From: Methanoculleus caldifontis
Lineage (GTDB): Archaea; Halobacteriota; Methanomicrobia; Methanomicrobiales; Methanoculleaceae
DNA length: 64,000 nucleotides
NCBI RefSeq assembly: GCF_032842345.1
Contig: NZ_WBKO01000001.1
Coordinates: forward strand, 1,426,001-1,490,000
Reading direction: 5' to 3'
The translations under genes and the position numbers were made by a program. Numbering within the stretch: position 1 is the first letter of the stretch; each line of letters begins with the position of its first letter. The notes beneath the pieces are model-generated. The model searched no databases and was not told the DNA's origin. It worked only from the letters and a program-made list of their open reading frames with translations. Shown piece by piece: positions 41,916 to 51,184 of the stretch.

Positions 41916-44900
41916 GTGCATACCCTCGCCAGCCCCGACCACATCCTCTACGTCGACGACGAGGAGGCGCTACTCGATATCGGCCGTATATTCCTCGAGC
42001 GAGCGGGCGGCATCGTCGTCGATATCACTGCAAGCCCCCTTGAGGCGCTTCGCATGATTCTCTCCGGCCGGTACGACGCGATCGTCTCGGACTACCAGAT
42101 GCCGGAGATGGACGGAATCGCCCTCTTAAAGGAGGTCCGGAAAGCAGGATCCCGGGTACCCTTCATCATCTTCACCGGCAGGGGGCGCGAGGAGGTGGCG
42201 ATCGAGGCGCTGAACAACGGCGCCGACTTTTACATCCAGAAAGGCGGCAACCCGAAGACGCAGTTTGCCGAGCTTGCAAACGCGGTCAGGCAGCTGGCCG
42301 GGAGGCGGAGGGCAGAGGCAGCGTTCCGTGAGAGCGAAGAGATGCTGCATAAGGCCGAGAGTCTCGCGCACCTCGGCAGCTGGGAGTTCGACCACAGGGC
42401 CGGGCGGCTTGTCTGGTCGGACGAAGTCTACCACATCTTCGGCCTTGATCCGGCAGGGCAGCCGCCAAGTTACGAGACGTTCCTTTCTATGGTCCACCCG
42501 GACGATCGGACCCTTTTCGATACTACGTACTTCGCCTCGATCGCGGACGGAGAGAGTACCTATGAGATCGAGCACCGGCTCCTCCGCAGCGATACCGGGG
42601 AGTCCCGGTATGTCATCGAACGGTGCGAGCATATCAGGGACGATTCCGGCGATATCGTCCGCTCCGTCGGGATGGTGCACGACATCACGGTCCGTAAACT
42701 CGCCGAACTTGAGTTGCTGTCCCGGCACGAGGAACTCCAGGCGGCGTACGAGCAGCTCGCCGCCATCGAGGAGGAACTCCGGACGAGCTTCGACGACCTT
42801 GCGGAAAGCCAGCACAGGCTCCAGGAGAGTGAACGCAGGTTTGCCGACATCATTGAGTTCCTCCCGGACGCTGCCTTTGTCATCGACACGGACGGCCACG
42901 TTGTCGCCTGGAACCGTGCAGTCGAGGAGCTGACCGGCGTTCCGAAAGCGGAAGTGCTTGGCAGGGGCGATCATGCGTATGCGGTTCCGTTCTATGGCGA
43001 GGCACGCCCGGGCCTGATCGACTACGTCCTCCATCCCGACAGAATGGCTGACTGCCCCTACCGGATCATAGCGAGGGATGGAGAGCTCCTTGAAAGCGAG
43101 ACGTCTCTCGCCCGCCCCGGCGGCAAGGACACAGTCCTCAGGCTCAGGGCTTCGCCCCTCTATGACCGGAAGGGCAGGTGTGTCGGTGCGGTCGAGACGA
43201 TCCGGGATATCACCGGGCAGAAACGGGTTGAGGCCGACCTGCGGACGACGAAAGACTATCTTGAGAACCTGATCGATCGCGCCAACGCCCCAATCATCGT
43301 CTGGAGCCCTGAGTGCGTCATCACCCGGTTCAACCGGGCCTTTGAGAGCCTGACCGGTATTCCTGCGGACGAAGCCGTCGGAGCGAGGCTTGAGATCCTC
43401 TTTCCGGAAGAGAGCCGGAGTGAATCGATGGAGCAGATCCGGCGGGCAATGGCAGGCGAGCAGTGGGATGACGTGGAGATCCCGATCCAGAACCGGTCGG
43501 GCAGTGCCAGGACGGTGCTCTGGAGTTCTGCAAACGTCACCCAGAACGGCACGGATCGACCTATTGCAACGATTGCGCAGGGAACGGACATCACCGCCCG
43601 TAAACAGGCACAGGTCGAGCTCCTGCAAAGGCACGAAGAACTGCAGGCCGCTTACGAGCAGCTCGCCTCCATCGAGGAAGAACTCCGGACGAGCTTCGAT
43701 GACCTTGCCGGGAGCCAGCGGCACCTCAAAGAGAGCGAGGGGCGCTACCGCCGCCTCGCGGAGAATGCGGAGGACATCATCTACCGGATCGAGTTCCTGC
43801 CGGAGGTGCGGTTTGCGTACGTGAACCCGGCGATCACCAGGATGCTCGGGTACATGCCGGAAGAGTACTACGCCGATGCAAGTCTTGCGGAACGGACGAT
43901 CCATCCTGACGATCGCAACCGGATTGCATCCCTTGGTGTGGGTTCGATCGCAGACCGGCCGCTCACGCTGAGATGGGTCCGCAAAGACGGAGGTACCGTC
44001 TGGGTCGAGCAGCGCAACATCCCGGTCCTCGACTCCGCAGGAAGGGTCATCGGACTTGAAGGGATCGGCAGAGACGTCACCGAAGCGAAACAGGCAGAAG
44101 AGCGGCTCGTAGAGAGCGAAGGAAGCGTACGGAAGAAACTTGAGAGCATCCTCTCCCCCAGAGGCGATATCGGCAGCCTGGACCTCGCCGAGATCATCGA
44201 TGTGCCCGCGGTCCAGTCGCTCATGGATGACTTCTACGGCCTTACGAAGATCCCGGTGGCCATCGCCGACACCCGGGGCCGAGTGCTGATCGATGCCGGG
44301 TGGCAGGAGATCTGCACGAAGTACCACCGGGCTCACCCCGAGACCTGCAGGCACTGTACGGAGAGCGACACCGTCCTCTCCGCAGGGATCCCCGCCGGCG
44401 AATCGAGGATGTACCGGTGCCGGAACAATATGTGGGATGTGGCAACGCCGATCGTCGTGGGCGAGAGGCATCTTGGCAACGTCTACACCGGGCAGTTCTT
44501 CTTCGAGGGCGAAGAGCCGGATTACGAGATCTTCCGGTCGCAGGCGCGACGGTACGGCTTCGATGAGGAGGGGTATCTCACCGCGCTCAGGGCCGTTCCC
44601 CGGCTGAGCAAAGCGCATATAGACGCCGCCCTGGCATTTCTGCGGGAGTTTGCCGGCCTCATCTCGCGCCTGAGTTACAGCAACATCACCCTGGCCCGGT
44701 CGCTCGCGGAGCGGGACGCCCTGACAAGGACGCTCGAGGAGACCGCGGGCAGGCTCGCCCGGACACAGGAGATCGCCCATATCGGCAGCTGGGAGTTCGA
44801 CCACCGGACCCGGCGGCTGACCTGGTCGGATGAGACCTTCCAGATCTTCGGCGTCAACCCCGCGGGGGGGGCGCCGGGCTACGAGATGTTCCTCTCGTTG

Positions 44901-46664
44901 GTCCACCCGGACGACCGGGCCCTGGTCGATACCACCTACTCCACCTCGATCGCGGACGGCGGGGAGACCTACGAGATCGAGCACCGGATCCTCCGCAACG
45001 ATACCGGCGAGGTCCGGCATGTCGTCGAGCGGTGCGAGCATCTCCGGGACGGGTCCGGAGCGATCGTCCGCTCTGTGGGGATGGTGCACGACGTCACCGA
45101 CCGTAAACTCGCCGAACTCGAACGGCTGCACAGGCACGAGGAGCTCCAGGTAGCCTACGCGCAGCTCGCCTCCGTCGAGGAGGAGCTCCGGACGGGCTTT
45201 GACGACCTCGCAAGGAGCCAGCACCGGCTCCTGGAGAGCAAAGAGCGCTACCGGCGGATCTCCGAGAGCATCTCGGACGTCGTGTACTCCTGCGTCCTTC
45301 CGGATATGGGCGGGTACGCCCTCGACTGGATCGCCGGGGCGGTGCACGAGATCACCGGGTATACCGAAGAGCAACTTCTTGCGATGCGGTGCTGGCGGGC
45401 TATCGTCCATCCAGACGATCTGCCTATCTTTGAGCGCGAGACCCTCGGTCTTTTTCCGGGCAAGTCATCGCTCTTTGAGATCCGGATCGTTCGCCGGGAC
45501 GGTTCCGTCCGGTGGCTCCGCGCTTCGGCCAACTGCATCGGAGGAGAAGATGGCCACGTCCGGCTCTACGGCGGGTGGCAGGACATCACGGAGCAGAAGG
45601 AGACCGAGGAAGCGCTGCGGGAGACTGCAGAGAGGATGGAGAGCATCTTCCGCGCCGCCCCCACCGGTATCGGCATGGTGGTGGACGGAGTCCTCAGGGA
45701 GGTCAACGGGCGGCTCTGCGATATCGTCGGCTACACCCGCGACGAACTCATCGGCCGGCCTGCACGGCTGCTCTACCCGGACGACGCGAAGTATGAATCT
45801 GCCCTGCAGCAGATGCGCACACAGATCCGGGAGACCGGGACGTGTACGCTTGAGGCCCGTGCACGGCGCAAGGACGGTACGATCATCGATGTGCTGCTCT
45901 CGGGCACGCCTCTCGATTCGGGGGCTTTTTTCCGGGGCGTGACATTCACCGTCCTGGACATCACCGAGCGCAAGGCGATGGAGCGCGAGATCGAGTATCA
46001 CGCCGGGGAGCTTGCCCGGCAGACGAACAGCCTCGCGGTCGCGAACAGGAAACTCAGCCTGATGAGCAGCATCACCCGGCACGACATCCTGAACCAGCTG
46101 ACGATCCTCCTCGGCAACCTCTCGTTTGCAGAGGAGGCCGTGCAGGACCTGAAGATCTCGGAGTACCTCGCCCGGGTGCAGAGCGCCGCCGACCGGATAC
46201 GCCGCCAGATCGAGTTCACCCGGGACTACACCGAGCTCGGCGTTCGGTCGCCGGAATGGCAGCGGGTCGGCGACGCGATCGGGTCTGCGGCGCTTCACGG
46301 GCTGCCGGTCGAGGAAGAGGCCGGGGACCTTGTCGTCTACGCGGATCCCATGCTTGCGACGGTCTTCTCGAACCTGATGGACAACACTATTCGGCACGGA
46401 GAGTCGGCGACCCGGGTCCGCGTCCGGTATCGGCCGGAGGAGGACGGGAGCCTCGCCCTCATCTGGGAGGACGACGGCGTCGGCGTTCCTGCAGGGGAGA
46501 AGAAGCAGATCTTTAACCGGGGTGTCGGGAAGAATACGGGGTTCGGCCTCTTCCTGATCCGGGAGATCCTCGGGATCACCGGGATCGGCATCAGGGAGAC
46601 GGGAGAGCCCGGGAAGGGGGCACGGTTTGAGATGCGCGTGCCCCGCGGGGCATACCGGCTCTGA
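41916..46664 (+). CDS. hybrid sensor histidine kinase: receiver, multiple PAS, PocR, kinase (1582 aa)
   Basis: A very large soluble kinase. In order: receiver domain (~8-125, phospho-acceptor D59 in SDYQMPEMDG), PAS (~145-265), coiled coil, PAS (~310-430), PAS (~440-560), coiled coil, PAS (~605-725), PocR sensory domain (~755-930, with ETCRHCTESD and VATPIVVGERHLGNVYTGQF), PAS (~955-1080), coiled coil, PAS (~1110-1240), PAS (~1250-1365), DHp with acceptor H1389 (ITRHDILNQ) and HATPase (EDDGVGVP, GFGLFLIREIL). The HEELQAAYEQLASIEEELR linker recurs three times. No membrane segment. The start is GTG. Confidence 0.9.
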   Translation: MHTLASPDHILYVDDEEALLDIGRIFLERAGGIVVDITASPLEALRMILSGRYDAIVSDYQMPEMDGIALLKEVRKAGSRVPFIIFTGRGREEVAIEALNNGADFYIQKGGNPKTQFAELANAVRQLAGRRRAEAAFRESEEMLHKAESLAHLGSWEFDHRAGRLVWSDEVYHIFGLDPAGQPPSYETFLSMVHPDDRTLFDTTYFASIADGESTYEIEHRLLRSDTGESRYVIERCEHIRDDSGDIVRSVGMVHDITVRKLAELELLSRHEELQAAYEQLAAIEEELRTSFDDLAESQHRLQESERRFADIIEFLPDAAFVIDTDGHVVAWNRAVEELTGVPKAEVLGRGDHAYAVPFYGEARPGLIDYVLHPDRMADCPYRIIARDGELLESETSLARPGGKDTVLRLRASPLYDRKGRCVGAVETIRDITGQKRVEADLRTTKDYLENLIDRANAPIIVWSPECVITRFNRAFESLTGIPADEAVGARLEILFPEESRSESMEQIRRAMAGEQWDDVEIPIQNRSGSARTVLWSSANVTQNGTDRPIATIAQGTDITARKQAQVELLQRHEELQAAYEQLASIEEELRTSFDDLAGSQRHLKESEGRYRRLAENAEDIIYRIEFLPEVRFAYVNPAITRMLGYMPEEYYADASLAERTIHPDDRNRIASLGVGSIADRPLTLRWVRKDGGTVWVEQRNIPVLDSAGRVIGLEGIGRDVTEAKQAEERLVESEGSVRKKLESILSPRGDIGSLDLAEIIDVPAVQSLMDDFYGLTKIPVAIADTRGRVLIDAGWQEICTKYHRAHPETCRHCTESDTVLSAGIPAGESRMYRCRNNMWDVATPIVVGERHLGNVYTGQFFFEGEEPDYEIFRSQARRYGFDEEGYLTALRAVPRLSKAHIDAALAFLREFAGLISRLSYSNITLARSLAERDALTRTLEETAGRLARTQEIAHIGSWEFDHRTRRLTWSDETFQIFGVNPAGGAPGYEMFLSLVHPDDRALVDTTYSTSIADGGETYEIEHRILRNDTGEVRHVVERCEHLRDGSGAIVRSVGMVHDVTDRKLAELERLHRHEELQVAYAQLASVEEELRTGFDDLARSQHRLLESKERYRRISESISDVVYSCVLPDMGGYALDWIAGAVHEITGYTEEQLLAMRCWRAIVHPDDLPIFERETLGLFPGKSSLFEIRIVRRDGSVRWLRASANCIGGEDGHVRLYGGWQDITEQKETEEALRETAERMESIFRAAPTGIGMVVDGVLREVNGRLCDIVGYTRDELIGRPARLLYPDDAKYESALQQMRTQIRETGTCTLEARARRKDGTIIDVLLSGTPLDSGAFFRGVTFTVLDITERKAMEREIEYHAGELARQTNSLAVANRKLSLMSSITRHDILNQLTILLGNLSFAEEAVQDLKISEYLARVQSAADRIRRQIEFTRDYTELGVRSPEWQRVGDAIGSAALHGLPVEEEAGDLVVYADPMLATVFSNLMDNTIRHGESATRVRVRYRPEEDGSLALIWEDDGVGVPAGEKKQIFNRGVGKNTGFGLFLIREILGITGIGIRETGEPGKGARFEMRVPRGAYRL

Positions 46665-46887
46665 GGGAAATACGGGTTGTCCGTGGGCAACGGGGCGGCG
46701 ATGACTCCGGGCACAGTGGGTCAGGCGATCCGGCCCCCGCACGGAGAAGGGGGCGGAGCGATGCAGGTGCGAAAGGGGCAGCGGCAACCGGGCGGGACTG
46801 CATGCCTCCGGCCGGTCGGAGAGGAGCAAAACCTGAGCGAAAGCGCTCGAAGCGCGTCGTTAGTGGCGGCGTTGCGGCACGCCGCAG

Positions 46888-49800
46888 TTATGCGGCCTTC
46901 TTCAATGTGAACCGGAACGCCGCCCCGCACTCCGGGTGGCCCGGTATGCGGTCCTCGACCCGGACCCTCCCGCCGTACCTCTCCACCAATGTCCGGACGA
47001 TGAAGAGGCCGAGCCCCTGGCCCCTCCCCCGTGCCATACCCCGCTCGAACCGGGTGAAGAGCTTCCCCTTCACCTCGTCCTGGATGCCGGGGCCGGTGTC
47101 TTCGACCGAGACCAGCACTTCGCCGTCCTGCTCCTCGACCCGGACCACGATCTCAACGTCGGGACCGCCGAACTTGACGGCGTTGCCGATGAGGTTCGTG
47201 AAGACGGTCGGGAGGAGGCCGTCCGCCAGCACCTCGACGCGGGTGCCCCGGTACCGGATCGCTGCATCGGGGAAGCCCGCGATCTCGCTCTGGATGACCG
47301 CATCGAGGTTCACCGGCACCAGGTTGCCGGGTTCCTCGGAAGCCCGCCGGATGGTGGCGACGTTCATGAGGATCTCGCTGCTCCGGTCGATGCTCGCATG
47401 CAACTTCTCGGCATAGGTCTTCAGGTTGCCTTCGGAGAGATCCATCAGGAGGTCGGCGTACATGCTCGAGACGTTGTTCGCGTTCCGGACGTCGTGGGTC
47501 ATGATGTCGAGGTATACATTCGCCTCGTCGCGGGCCGCCTCGACCTCCCGGTTCGCCCTGATGAGGTCGTCGGTGCGGCGCACCAGGGCTTCTTCCGCCT
47601 TTTTGCGATCGGTGATGTCGCGTGCGTTCACCAGGAGCCCCCGGACGGCTGGCTCTCTCAGGAGGTTGGCGCCGGTGACCTCGAGATACGACCAGTAGCC
47701 CGAGGCATGCCGGATCCTGACTTCGAGGGTGACCCGCCCCTTCGGATGGGCGGTAGCAGTGCGGAGGGCGTCCAGCACGAGTGCCAGATCGTCCGGATGC
47801 GTCAGTTCGAGGACGCTTCTCCCGATGAGGTCTTTTGGCGCATACCCTCCGACCGTCTTCACCGACGGGCTCGCATACCGGATGCGTCCTTCGTGATCGA
47901 GGACGACGACGATGTCCGAGGCATTCTCGGTGAGCAGCCGGAACCGCTCCTCGCTCTGTCGCACGGCCTCCTCAGCCCGCTTTCGTTCGGTGATGTCCCG
48001 GACGATGGAGAGGACTGCAGGCCTCCCCTGGTAAGAGATGAGCCGCGCCGAGACCTCAGCAGGAATATGCCTCCCCTTGCGGGTCACATCGGCGGTCTCA
48101 AAGACCGTGTGGCCTTTCTCGACAACCTCCCCGATTCGTTCGGGCACGAGAGCGGCGAACTCCGGCGTAACGATCATCGAGAGATTCATGGTCAGCAGTT
48201 CTTCCCGCGAGTAGCCGAGGCGTTCCGTCGCCACCCTGTTCGCATCGAGAAACTTCCCATCGAGATCGTGGATGATGATGATGTCGCTTGCGCTGTCAAA
48301 GAGGGTCCGGTATTTCTCTTCGCTCTGCCGGATCGCCTCTTCTACCCGCTGCCGCTCGGTGATGTCCCGTAGCGAGATGAGGATTGCCGGAGCCCCCTCA
48401 AAGACAATGGATTTCCCGATACTCTCGAACCACCGCTCCGCCCCGGCCACCGTGAGGACCTTATAGCGTGCAATAAACGCGTCAATTCCTTTTGCCACCT
48501 CCCCGAAGTCTTTGATGGCATCGCCCTGTGACTCGGGGGCGATAAATTCCATGACGTTTCTTCTCCCGATCGCCTCGCCGGGATCTTTGATTCCCACGAG
48601 CCGGGCTGCAGCATGGTTCGCGAAGAGGATCTTTCCCATCGGATCAAGGATGAGAGTCCCGTCAAGGGAGTGTTCGACAAGAGCCCGGAACTTCTCCTCA
48701 CTCTCCCGCAGGGCTCCTTCCGCCCGCCTCCGATCGGTGACGTCACGGATGATTCCCACCAGCGCTACGGGGTGCCCCCGTTCGTCGAGGACGACCTTGC
48801 GGCTGTCGCTGAACCAGTGGTACTCGCCGCTCTTGACCTTCCAGCGGTACTCGACGATGCTGGACGGTTCCAGCCCTGCTGCCAGCACCTCCTGCTGGGT
48901 GATCGCGATCTCGCGGTCGGCGGGATGCACGCGGCTAAAGACCTCCTCGGCGGAGATATTGTCGATCTCTTCGGCAGAAAAGCCGGTTATTTCTGCCAGG
49001 GATGGACTTATGAAGATATAACGCCCTGTCTTGAGGTCGAGCATGTTGATGCCGTCACGGGAGTGTTCGATGATCGTGCGGAGCAGTTCCTCGTTCTTGC
49101 GCAACGCTTCCTCCGTGTGCTTCCTGTCGGTGATATCGGTGAAGATGAATGCACACCGGTCTTTCCCGGGTATCGGACCGGCGTGGATGCCGTACCACCG
49201 GTCCCTGATCGAGTTATACTCTTCAAACCGCACTGGCCTGTCGGCGCCGAGACCTTCAGTGCAGCGCTCAACCCAGTTCCTCCCGATACCCGGTGCGACC
49301 TCGGAGACACGCCTGCCGATGACCTGATCGCGCTTCGAACCCGTGATGCTCTCGTAGGCGGGGTCGACGTCGAGAATGATGAAGTCGGCAGGTTGCTCCT
49401 TATCACCATAGACCGCCTCGAGAATCACAAATCCCGCTCCCATCGATTCGAAGACCTGCCGGAACTTCTCCTCGCTCTCACGCAGCCTGTCTTCCGCCTG
49501 TTTCCGGTCGGTGATATCATCGAAGAGAACAGCCACCCTGTTGCCGTCCGGCCCCTCGAACGGGAAGGCGTAGACCTCGTACCACCCCTCCTTAAGGAAT
49601 TTTGCAGTCTGGACGAAGCGTCTGGCCTCACCGGTTCTGGCAACGGCGCCGAAGATCTCAAACCAGCGCTCTTCGTGGCCCGGGGCAAGCTCCCGCATCG
49701 TCTTTCCTACGACGTCGGAGAGGCCCGTCAGCCTCTCGAACGCCCGGTTTGTCTCCTGGAAGCGGTAATCGACCGGTCGACCGCCGGGATCAAAGATCAT

Positions 49801-50280
49801 CTCGATGATGCAGAACCCTGAGTCGAGGGAATCGAATATGGTCCGGTACTTCTTCCTGCTCTCTAGCAGCTCCTCTTCTGTGCGCTTCAGTTCGGTGATG
49901 TCCTGGAGTCGGACGACTCGGGTACCCCGGAGCAGTCCTTCCCGGATGCCGTTACTGGAGATGGAAAACCGGCGCTCCTGGTTGCCAGCGGTGCGGATGG
50001 TGCAGGCGAGGCCGGCGACGTCGTGCCGGTTCGAGAGCAATGCCACAATCCCCGCCGTGCTCTCCCCGTCCGTGACGCGCGGCGTCAGGTACCGGTGCAC
50101 GAAACGGTCGATATCGCTGCTGCAGAAGGCGTCTTTGTCGATGCCGAGAAGATGCTCGAGCGGGCGGTTGACTCCGGCCACCCGGTCGGTACGATCGATG
50201 AGGAGCGCCCCCTCGCCGAGTGCGTCGAGTACAGCCAGTGCCGATAGCACTTCCGGTGGGAGTGGGCAGGGTGGATCCAT
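46888..50280 (-). CDS. sensor histidine kinase with seven PAS domains (1130 aa)
   Basis: A soluble kinase with seven PAS repeats (about residues 15-125, 140-260, 265-385, 390-510, 515-630, 640-755, 765-880), separated by ITDRKQAEDRLRESEEKF-like linkers. The DHp helix carries acceptor H929 in YLDIMTHDVRNANN, and the HATPase has NLIGNAVKFGG, VEDTGPGIQDEV and GQGLGLFIVRTLVERYGG. The kinase core is nearly a copy of the one at 57034-58923. The longer frame upstream lacks a coding look, so the ATG at 50280 is used. It converges on the PocR kinase gene. Confidence 0.9.
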   Translation of the reverse strand: MDPPCPLPPEVLSALAVLDALGEGALLIDRTDRVAGVNRPLEHLLGIDKDAFCSSDIDRFVHRYLTPRVTDGESTAGIVALLSNRHDVAGLACTIRTAGNQERRFSISSNGIREGLLRGTRVVRLQDITELKRTEEELLESRKKYRTIFDSLDSGFCIIEMIFDPGGRPVDYRFQETNRAFERLTGLSDVVGKTMRELAPGHEERWFEIFGAVARTGEARRFVQTAKFLKEGWYEVYAFPFEGPDGNRVAVLFDDITDRKQAEDRLRESEEKFRQVFESMGAGFVILEAVYGDKEQPADFIILDVDPAYESITGSKRDQVIGRRVSEVAPGIGRNWVERCTEGLGADRPVRFEEYNSIRDRWYGIHAGPIPGKDRCAFIFTDITDRKHTEEALRKNEELLRTIIEHSRDGINMLDLKTGRYIFISPSLAEITGFSAEEIDNISAEEVFSRVHPADREIAITQQEVLAAGLEPSSIVEYRWKVKSGEYHWFSDSRKVVLDERGHPVALVGIIRDVTDRRRAEGALRESEEKFRALVEHSLDGTLILDPMGKILFANHAAARLVGIKDPGEAIGRRNVMEFIAPESQGDAIKDFGEVAKGIDAFIARYKVLTVAGAERWFESIGKSIVFEGAPAILISLRDITERQRVEEAIRQSEEKYRTLFDSASDIIIIHDLDGKFLDANRVATERLGYSREELLTMNLSMIVTPEFAALVPERIGEVVEKGHTVFETADVTRKGRHIPAEVSARLISYQGRPAVLSIVRDITERKRAEEAVRQSEERFRLLTENASDIVVVLDHEGRIRYASPSVKTVGGYAPKDLIGRSVLELTHPDDLALVLDALRTATAHPKGRVTLEVRIRHASGYWSYLEVTGANLLREPAVRGLLVNARDITDRKKAEEALVRRTDDLIRANREVEAARDEANVYLDIMTHDVRNANNVSSMYADLLMDLSEGNLKTYAEKLHASIDRSSEILMNVATIRRASEEPGNLVPVNLDAVIQSEIAGFPDAAIRYRGTRVEVLADGLLPTVFTNLIGNAVKFGGPDVEIVVRVEEQDGEVLVSVEDTGPGIQDEVKGKLFTRFERGMARGRGQGLGLFIVRTLVERYGGRVRVEDRIPGHPECGAAFRFTLKKAA

Positions 50281-50510
50281 TGGGTGCCGACCATCCTCTG
50301 CGGGACCCGTTATTATAGTAGTGCATGAATGTTTCAAAGGCCGGGCAAAACGAGATCTCTCCGGTCGTTTTGCCAAAACGACAGTCAGAGCGTCCGGGCG
50401 CTCCCTGCCTGCACTATCCCTTTCGCCCCCGGTGCCCGCTCTAACCTTTCCGCCGGGAACACCGGGGCCGGTGGCAAGCGTCCGTTTGAAGGGCAGGTAT
50501 GCGTCCTGGG

Positions 50511-50880
50511 TCACGCCATCTCGTTGCGCCGGAGGAACCTCCGTATCGCCCGGGACTCCACCCACCCGCGGTCGAGCGGTCTGATGATATCGTTGATCCG
50601 CCGCACCTGCTCACCGATACTTGCCGCGGTCTCTGCATCATCGAGCAGGTCCGCTCTCGCCAGGATCACCTAGAGTGGGGCGGATGTGATCGCCCAGGAT
50701 CGCGAACTGCTCCATATTATGTTCGATCTGAGCGTATGCCTGCCGTCGGACCTTCTCGTGGTGCTTCTGATCGGTGATGTCGTATATGATCCCGTGGCTT
50801 GCGACGGCACGGCCGTCGGTGTCGTAGGTGAACCTGCGGACGGAGTGGATCCAGCGGCCCTCCCCTGCTGCCCGCAGCAT
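50511..50880 (-). pseudogene. decayed fragment of a GAF/PAS sensor protein
   Basis: The reverse strand matches the last ~120 residues of the protein at 55185-56837: SVRRFTYDTDGRAVASHGIIYDIT and AYAQIEHNMEQFAILGDHIR agree closely, then a frameshift near 50680 (CACCTAGAGTGGGG versus CACCTGGAGCGGGTG) moves the match ILARADLLDDAETAASIGEQ to another frame. It ends at the same point as the intact gene (RRNEMA then stop, versus KRNERA then stop). The N-terminal GAF and first PAS are missing. A truncated duplicate. Confidence 0.8.
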
Positions 50881-51184
50881 GAGCGACGGCTATCCCGGGT
50901 GTGGTACGCGATTTGAACGATATCCTCCCCGGGTCATGGCCGGCACCGTGAGAGGGGAAACTGATATGGGGAGACAGACTATCTCACGCTCTCCACCCCT
51001 GAAGGAAATGGATACGCTCATGGCTGCACCATTGTGTCGCCGGAAAACAGGCGGGGTTGGCGATCCCGGCGAGCGGGCCGGGATGAAGGGTCGCCCGGAT
51101 AATGGGTACGTTGCCCGGTTCCGCGCAGAGGCCGGGGAACGGTAGGCGAGGCCCCGGTCGGGAGTACGCCGGTGAGGAAGGAGC
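50881..51184. other. 304-base intergenic region before the membrane kinase gene
   Basis: No supportable gene. It follows the truncated end of the sensor pseudogene and may contain further decayed sequence without recognisable similarity. A strong ribosome site AGGAAGGAG (51175-51183) precedes the kinase ATG at 51185. No clear TATA box was seen. Confidence 0.5.

Noticed and set aside
42126-45410. 1094-codon minus-strand frame over the PocR kinase
   Set aside because: Antisense shadow of a PAS array. No domain motif can be read, while the plus strand shows complete PAS, PocR and kinase signatures.
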